DNA from: Platerodrilus igneus
Taxonomy: Eukaryota > Arthropoda > Insecta > Coleoptera > Lycidae
NCBI GenBank assembly: GCA_036346225.1
Contig: JARFIW010000942.1
Span: 1,240,001-1,304,000, forward strand
Reading direction: 5' to 3'
Length of the DNA: 64,000 nucleotides
Position 1 is the stretch's first letter, and every line of letters begins with the position of its first letter. Under the pieces are notes generated by a model that saw nothing but the letters and a program-made list of their open reading frames with translations, was not told the DNA's origin and made no database searches. The translations under genes and the position numbers were made by a program. Of this stretch, positions 12,901 through 21,900 are shown piece by piece.

Positions 12901-15900
12901 ATTCTACGCTATATCTATAATGTATGTAGTCGTAGTGTGCCTTAGCGTGCTGGGATGTTTTTCGGATCTAGTTTTATCTTAATATCTTTATCTTCCCTAT
13001 TATCTTTGATAATAACTTGAGATTTAGCCTTATCTTTTTTGCCTTCCTAACGTTTGGTATTTACATAGGAATTATTTTTTGAATATTGAGTGAAGAAGCT
13101 AACCTGATGGTAGCAATATAATTTGTTAGGTTAGCAATGTAATAAATTAGTAAGATGGTACTGTTGGTAAATTTGTAGATTCACAACCATGTCATGAACA
13201 AGTATTGACGTGTATTGTTTATTAAGCCAGAGTACCAGTACATAAAAATTTGCTAAAGTGCAGAGTAACTTGCTCTTTTGAACATTTTGGAATTTGGGCA
13301 TTTTCTTGCCAAAGAAAAAGCAGTTTAGATGCAATGCTTATGTGCGTATGCACTTAAAAAAACTGCAACGTTAGCTTTAGTTATAGTATAAATGTTAGGC
13401 GACTCGTATTTGTTTTAGTTTTAGTAGTGTTTCATGCTCTCCGACAAATTTGTGCTGTCGATTATAACTGCGCCACATTAAAGACTCGTGTGTGCATTTA
13501 TAAATGTAGTTCATAAAAACAATGGGGCTACACATTCCGTTTCCTGGTTAATCGTAAGACGTGTTATCGGTTGAAAAAACCAGGTGGTGCCTAAGATAAA
13601 CATTTTCTAGAATTTAAGTTAGGGTATATGTAGGTTAGTTAGGCTTTAGATTTTAAGCTTTTACCGTGATAACAGTCATTTTCTTTTTTTAAGATTTTTT
13701 TCTTTTATGGCTTTGTCGCGATTGTTACATGCCAAAAATCGGCTATGCATCATATTTAGATTAAGTTTAAATTTGTGAGTAAATTCCCGCCATTATTTCA
13801 AATAGACTTGTGCATTTCCGTCATTTCGCAAGTGCGCAGTGTGACACGACATTATTAGCCAACGAGACGTCGAAGAGTGATGTTTACCTGTGTCGTACCT
13901 TTGTCTTTTCTCTTTCAGAATGTAGGTTTCCCTTTACCTCTACCTTCTATCGCTGCCTTCACCTTATTCCTTTGTCCTGCCTACAGCAGAAGAAGAGGGA
14001 AGACTTTAAATCTGGATTCAACGATGGCATAACGTAACCCACGCCCAAACGAGATACATGGAAATCAACATGGCTCCTGCGCAAGGATGACCGCGAAATC
14101 GTGAAGAGTTCCACATTTTTGGATGAGTGCTTTTTATCTTTTTTAGGGTGCATCTTGTATCACAGTAAACATATTTGGTACGTGATACAATTTGACACGA
14201 AATTATGTCATAATATCTTTGTTGTGCAATAATGTGAACGTGGATAGTACCAGTGTTGCCAACTGTGGAAATGGCTCTAAACACGTGCACGCGGGGTTAT
14301 AACAGTTACGCTGGTAATATAACAAGACACTGACCATTGTAATTATCAAAGCCGCTTGTAAATTAAAAAAATTGAAAAAAAGAAACGGAAAAAGGCACTT
14401 TGACTTTGAGAAATTAAAAGATAAACATATCAATAAAAGATTTTTAAAAAAATTTAATTAATTACTGAAAGGTATCGGAAAAATTTCTTATTTATAAAAG
14501 TAGAAACAGAATGGAATAACATTAAATTCCGCTTAGACGTGGCGGCCAGATATATTCTGGAATATACACAAATAGAAACTAAGAAACCATGGATAACAAA
14601 GGGTATCTTGAATCTAATAAAAGAAAGACGAAAATATAAAAATAGATCAGACGAAGCAAGAAAACAAAGATACAAAACCACAAAATGGGAAATTATTCGC
14701 AAAAGCAGGAAAGCTAAAGAAGAATGGATTGATGAAATGTGCAAAAAAGTACAAACTATGATTGAAATAAGAAAGACAGACAAAGCATACAAACTAATTA
14801 GAATGAATTTTAGGAATATAAAACTGTATATCAAGAATATAATGGGTGCAGAAGGAAATATCATTATAGAAAATGTAGAGAAAATGGTTAGATGGCAAGA
14901 ATATATAGGGAATTTATATGCAGGAAAGGAACTAACAATATTAGAATAGGAATCAGACATTGAAAAGGATGACTTGGGATATCTCATACTTAGAGCTGAG
15001 TTTGAATTAGCTTTAAAGGATCTGAAAAATGGTGGGGCATCGGGTACAGATAAGGTGAAAGTAGAAACTCTAAAAGCCGCTGGGCAAGCAGTAACAGAAC
15101 GTCTCTACAAACTTGTAAGCTATATGTATGAGACAGGTGAGATACCCAAAGATTTCAAACGTAACATCATAGTCACTACACCAAAAAAGAGAGGTGTGGA
15201 TAGATGTAAAAATTGTCGAACAATAAGTTTGACAGCACACATGTCAAAAATATTAACTAGAACTGTACAAAGACGGATGGAAAAACTGACTGAAGAAAAA
15301 CTAGAAGATCAATTTGGGTTTAGACGAAACAGGGAAACACGGGGGGTTATTTTAGCTGTGACAGTAATAATGGAGAAACAATAGAAAAAAGAGAAACAGG
15401 TATACATCTGGAAAAAGCATTCAACAATGTAAAATGGAAAAAATGTTCGAAATACTCATAAAGGATTGGTATGAGTTTTAGGGATAGATGGATAGTACAT
15501 AGCTTATACAAAGAGCAAACAGCGTTAATAGAATTAGAGCAGGACCGTAGAGAAGTAAATATTAGGAAAGGGGTGAGACAGGGATGTGCTCTATCCCTAT
15601 CAATTTTTAACTTGTACATTGAAGAGGCAATGAATACTGTTGAATGCAGGAAAACATTTGGAATTATTATGCAGACAAAAAATGGATATGCTTAGATAAG
15701 CAAATGATATAACGGTATTAGCATCTAGCAAAGAAAAGTTAAGAGCTGCTCTTAATGAAATGGAAACATTCTAACAGAGAGATAATGTATAAAAGTTAAC
15801 AAAAACAAAACTAAAGTACTAGTATGCAAAGGAGGGGAAAATAAATTAAAAACTAGAATACAAATAGATAACGAAAACTTACAAGAGGTTAAGCATTTCT

Positions 15901-18900
15901 CTTACCTAGGAAGCCAAATAATGCAAGATGGGAAGAGTACATAAGATATAAAACAAAAATTAGCACAAGGTTGTGCTACAATTAACAGAAACAAGGAAAA
16001 GATTGCTTAAAACATGTATGTGGAGCACTGTGCTATACGGCTCTGAAACTTGGACAGTAGGAGAAGCGGAGAAGAAAAGATAGAAGCCTTTTAAACGTGG
16101 TGCTACAGACGTACAATGTAGAGATCATGAACAGACAAAGAGGTACTAGGAATGGTAGGGGAAGAAAGAAATATGTGGAAAACAGTAAAAAATATGAGAG
16201 ATAGAATGATAGGCCACATACTAAGGCATGAGGGAATAGGGCGTAATATATTAGAAGCAGAGATAGGAAAAAAGAGAAGCAGAGGAAACCTAGGCTAGAC
16301 TGTTGCACACATATAGTGAAAGATGTAGGATGTGGGAATTTCAGAGAAATGTGTAGGCTACCTCAGAATAGAAATCAATGGAGGTATGCATCCAACCAGC
16401 CCCAAGATGGAAAAATTCATGACGAAAAAAATAACTGTACTTAAGCATGAATGATATTATAAACAACTACACAGGTATTGGTCTTGCAATATTCTCAACA
16501 ATGTTAATTGTGTAAAAGGATTTACTAGAAAAATATTAATACAGCAAATGTCTAAGTGTTGGGGGATCCTTGGCAGCCACAGACTGCTTAACCTCCTTCG
16601 CATACCACCGAATCTCGGTGAAATAGGGCATATAATTAGAAAACAATAGGAAGGGAATCAAGCTGTATATAGGTTGTTGTGAGAATTTCAGGGAACTGTG
16701 TAGGCTAGCTCAGAACATAAATAAGTTGAGGTACACCTCCAACCAGTTTCAAGACAAAATCTAATGACGATAAAATAAGTGCACTTAAATCTGATTATTA
16801 TAAACTACTACAGGTGTTGGTTCTGAAATATTTTCAACTGTTGTTGATTGTGCAAAAGGATATATTTGAAAAACTACTAATTTGGCAAAGGTTCAAGTGC
16901 TGGGGGAACTTGGCAGCCAAAGGCTGCTTCTCTCCCCCCCCTGACATACCTTACATGTGATTTTCCAGTGCTCCACCCGAAGGTACTACATTGGCCAGGA
17001 AGCGAGTTTTTTTTACATGGAAAATTTGGAATTTTGCCGAACCCTTGCTGTTCCAAGCAAGGTAGGGATCTTTAACGTGGGTGACAACACCCACACACGG
17101 GACCTCCATTTTACCTCTCATCCGAAGGAGGGTGTATTTTTGTGAAAAATGCTCACCTAATATTTCTGAAGCGGACCGTGTCGGGATTCGAACCCGGGAC
17201 CCCTTCACATACCACTGAATATTGGAGAAATAGGGTATATAACTGTATAACAATAGAAGGTGACCGAACTGCATCAAACAAGAAAGAACAGCAGCTATGT
17301 TCAAAGACAACGGACATAGAAACAAGAAGAGAATTTTTCAAAGCATATGTATGGAGCACAGCACAGTACGTCTATGAAATAGGTGCGATAGGAAAAGCAG
17401 ACAGAAAGAGATATAAGCCTTCTGGAAAGCTGTGCTTCAGATGTATGAGGATGGTGTAGCATGGGCAGACAAAGTTAATAACAAATAGGCTATAGAAATA
17501 GTAGAAGAATAAAGTGTGGAAAACAAAAAAAAAATAGGAGAAGTAGGACAGGATACATTCTAAGGCACTTCTGAGAAATAGTATGGGATATATTACATGA
17601 AAAGATAGGAAATAGAGGTAAAGGTAGACTGAGATCAGACTTTCGCATACAGATAGTGATAGATGCAGACTGTGCAAATTTCAGGGAAATGTGAAGGTTA
17701 GTTCAGAATAGGAAACAATGAGGCTACGCATCTAACCAGTTCCACGACTGAAGACCTAATGATGATTGAAAGTTTCTATTCCTAGTTTCGAGAAATGCAC
17801 GTTATGACGGTTAAACATAACATTTTTTTGTAAACTCGCTCTCATCAAACCAAATTATTTGTTTAACAATATCAGGATTTTCCTGAAATTTAATAATAAT
17901 CTATTTGCAAAACTGGATTTTCTTTAAAGAATCATTTTTACAAAGCTCTTGTACTAATCTGTATTTGTATGGATGCATATGTAGTGGTACCTATAATGGG
18001 CCATGTACCAGTAGTAAGCCATCAGATTTGCAGGGTTAAAAACAAACTTCAAGGTTAAGCTTTCAATACAATAGGACAATAAGTGGTGGCTTGGCATATT
18101 CACCCACTACCTGCCAAAGGACATGCATCATTAACCTATTAGTGTTTGAGTTATAAGGACGTTTAACTGAAGTGGTGTTATTTTAGTAGTTTTTTTTACT
18201 TGTTCTAATAGCATTCACTAGGAGGTAAGTTTTATAATGATATATTTTTTTTGAGATTACAATAGATTCTGCATTCAAACAGTATACTGTGATTATATAG
18301 AGCATTTAATATTTTCTATATTATTATAAAAAATCAAAATTTAAAAGGGGCTGCAAGTTTTAAGGTGTGGGCCACTATAAGATCATGATTTTTCCACTTG
18401 TTCCTAAAGCGGGCACTGGGGGCCCAGTACTAGCGCATAGCTTTTACTTGACTTAGAAAATTCAGTGTTTACTTTATGTTGTGGGGATATTTTTATATAT
18501 TTAATTCTATGATATGATGCCTGGAACCAGAAGTGGGCACCCAAGGCTCACTATTGGTGCACAAGTGGCCTACTATTACAACCTAATTTCGGATATTGAT
18601 GTATTTATTTTAAGTATTGTAGAACAATGGCAGAAAGAAAAGAACAAAGCTATACCATACAGCAAATTCAGCAAGCAATAGCTGACATTGAAAGGGGATT
18701 TAGTGTTCACAAAGTTTCTCGAATGCATGGCCATTCCAAGAGCAACTTTGCAAAGGAAATTAAAAGTGGGGACAAAACTGGCCACATAGAAGGGCCCATG
18801 TACAGTGTTCACTAAGGATCAAGAAAGACACATTGTCACATGGATAAAAAGCATGGCAACCGTGGGTTTCTCCGTTACGAAGGAAACTCTTGTCTATAGT

Positions 18901-21900
18901 ATTGAGAAGTTGGCAAAGTAATTAAAACTAACCTTCCCCGGAGGAGGAACTCTTCCTGGTAGAAAATGGTATGAAGGATTTCTAAAACGAAATCCAGACA
19001 TTTCATTACGAACAAGTCAGAATCTGACAACGAGAAGAAAAGATGTATCTCAAAAGGACATAGACAAATGGTTCTTAGAGGTGGAAACGTATTTGAAAAA
19101 TAGCAAGCTTGAAAATGTTTTATTAAATCCCCAAAGAATTTTTAACTCGGATGAAACTGCTTTTTTCTTAAACCCAAAACCAGGTAAAGTTCTTGCTGAA
19201 AGAGGAACAAAGAAGGTATATACAGCAGCAGGATCTGATGAAAAATTCAACTTGACTGTCCTTTTAACAGCAAATGCGGCTAGAGAGCTTGCACCACCAA
19301 TGGTTGTTTACAGGTAAGGAGATCATACTTTTTAACATTTCCTAAATTTGTTATATGTTCTTAAATATTTTAGATATGCAAGAATCCCACAACACGTGGC
19401 AGAGGCTATGCCTGATGACTGGGCTATTGGAAGGTCAGAAAATGGCTGGATGACTCAAGAAACATTCTATGAATACACGACAAACATTTTTGAATCTTAC
19501 TTAAGAAAACAAAACATCGAGAAGCCAGTATTATTTTTCATGGATGGACACGTTTCCCATCTGTCTTTTGCCTTAAGCACTTTCTGTAAGACCCATGGAA
19601 TTGAACTAGTGGCTTTGTTTCCAAATTCCACTCATCTAATCCAACCAATGGACGTTGCTGTCCTTCGTGCTCTCAAAGTTGATTGGAGGCAGGTGGTCAT
19701 GAATTTTAGAATGCGCCACGAAGGCAAACAGTTACAGAAGCAGGATTTTCCACAAGTATTAAAATCAGTCCTGTCTCGATTAACACCTGAAACAATCATT
19801 AATGGTTTCAAGGCATGTGGGCTTGTTCCATGGGACCCAAAAAAGGTTGCTGTAACAACAGCAGCAAAGTCAAAGCGACTGATGTCGACAACACCAACAA
19901 AGAAAAAAGAAATGGCATCCTTCTTTAAGATCTTAGAAGAAAAAATAGGCGAAGATAAATTAAAGGCATTTAAAGAAAATGAAGATGAATGGGCAGGTCC
20001 TGTTGAGCAAACAGATTTGTACTACTTATGGCTAGCGACCAAGAAATTTCTAAATACCAAACCAGTTGTTCAGGTAAATTAAACTCTGTAAAAATAGTTA
20101 TCAAACATAGTATACTTCTATTTATTTTTCCTTCTGATCTCACATAAGTTTACATTTTATTTTTAATACAGTTTGTGCCGACAACACCTGAAGAGAAGAA
20201 TAAAGAACAAACCTGCAATCCTACAAATGATGCTGAATCTCCTCTACAATTGAATAATATTAGCCCTATGCCTGGATCATCAAATGTAGCTGAACCATCC
20301 AATGTAGCTGGACCATCAAATGTGCCATTCCCCTTCAAAAGAGCTCTTTTCTGGCCAGAAGAGGAAGAAAAAGGCAAACCTAAGAAAAGGAGGTAAGAAA
20401 AGCTTTCTGCAGTTGTGACCTCCAGATATGTTAAAATATTTTAAAAAGAAAGAAGAGAAGAAAAAGACTAAAGCTGCAGAAATTGAGAAAAGAAAGATTG
20501 AGAGAGAACTTAAGAGAAAACAGTCGGAAGAAAAAAAGAATACTCAAAAAAATATCAAAAAGAAATCTTTAGTCACTTCATCATCATCTAAAAACGATGA
20601 CCCTGAATTGGATGATTCAGGAAATTCACCTTGGGAAGAAATGGAAGACACTGAAAGTGAAGCAGGAGATCCTATTGTAAAAGAATCTTATGTTCAAGAA
20701 GGAAAATTTGTCCTTGTTCCATTTTTTGGTGGAAAAAGAAATGCGACAAAATATATTTATCTGTGTGTGGTTCAAGAAGTACAAGGGAAAACCATTCACG
20801 TCCAAGGTCTTAGATCAGCAGGGAGCAAAAAAAATTTATCATAATGGAAAAGGACATATTTGATATATTGGTAATTGAAATTATTGCAATAGTTCCACAA
20901 CCACAACTCGGGATGCAAGATCGTCAGTTGGTCTACACTTTCAATAAAAATTTGCCTGTGAAAGAAAAGTTGTAATGACGTTGGTTATTTTTCTTTTTTT
21001 TTAAAATTTCGCTTCTAGTTATATTGTTTAATCTACATTGCTGTATATTGTTATTAAAATATATATATACTCGACTGGCCCAGTTTTAAGGGGCTCATAA
21101 TAAGTACATCAGAAATTTAGTATGTCCAGTAATGGCTCATTGCTGATGTTTATATTTTAAACGTTTTTTGCAAATGTAAGTATGGTGTTGTACCATTTGA
21201 TGTGTTTCTTGTAATAAGTAGGTGTCTAACTAGTAACATACAATCAATTTGTTTCTTAGATCTCTCAAGTTTTGATGATACCTTATTGAACACCCTTAAG
21301 GGGCCCACTATAGGTACTACTACGATATGCTTTTTCAAAATTTTCACAGTGTTGAGTGATTCTGCATCGAGATACAACTTGTCATGTAGAAGTATTAGGA
21401 TCAACAGCAAAAAAAGCCATTACTGTTATTTTGAGGTTTTCTTCAACAACTTTACTGTCGTGTTGTTTCTTACTAATGCTAAATGACCCAATACTCTTCA
21501 TATTATAAAAAATAGTGCGAAGACTTTGGCGAGATGACCTGGTCTTCAACGGATATCTAATTGAAAATTGACAATTCGTTTCACTTAAGTTTCGACCGCA
21601 TTTGCCATAGCTAACTGTTACTTAAAAAAGTCAGAATTATTTAATTATTGAAGAGCCATTTCAATTAATTCACAATCTGACAAGTAAGAACCAGAACAAA
21701 TGAGTAAGCATTATAAAAATCACATCCAGCCATGATAACGATAAGAGTTGATGGGTCTTGCTACAGGATCGCCTCTACGCATGCATACACATTAATACAT
21801 TTTTGGTTTATTGTTTATTTTAGGTATAGGGATATGTTACCTATATTGAAACATAGCATTTTTAAAGCGCTATCCGATACGATAACTAAAAATACCACTT

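Larger units (their letters stand above)
9721..14324 (+). mobile_element. Gypsy-1: LTR retrotransposon nested in the LINE
   Basis: Two direct repeats (9721-10382 and 13723-14324) bound 3.3 kb of internal DNA. The flanking four bases AGAC occur at 9717-9720 and again at 14325-14328. Removing the element and one AGAC joins the LINE frame cleanly (TDIDTDH). The internal part retains an integrase C-terminal fragment read on the plus strand. Gag, protease, RT and RNase H are not detectable. No convincing PBS follows the 5' LTR, and the stretch before the 3' LTR is pyrimidine-rich rather than a purine PPT. Confidence 0.85.
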
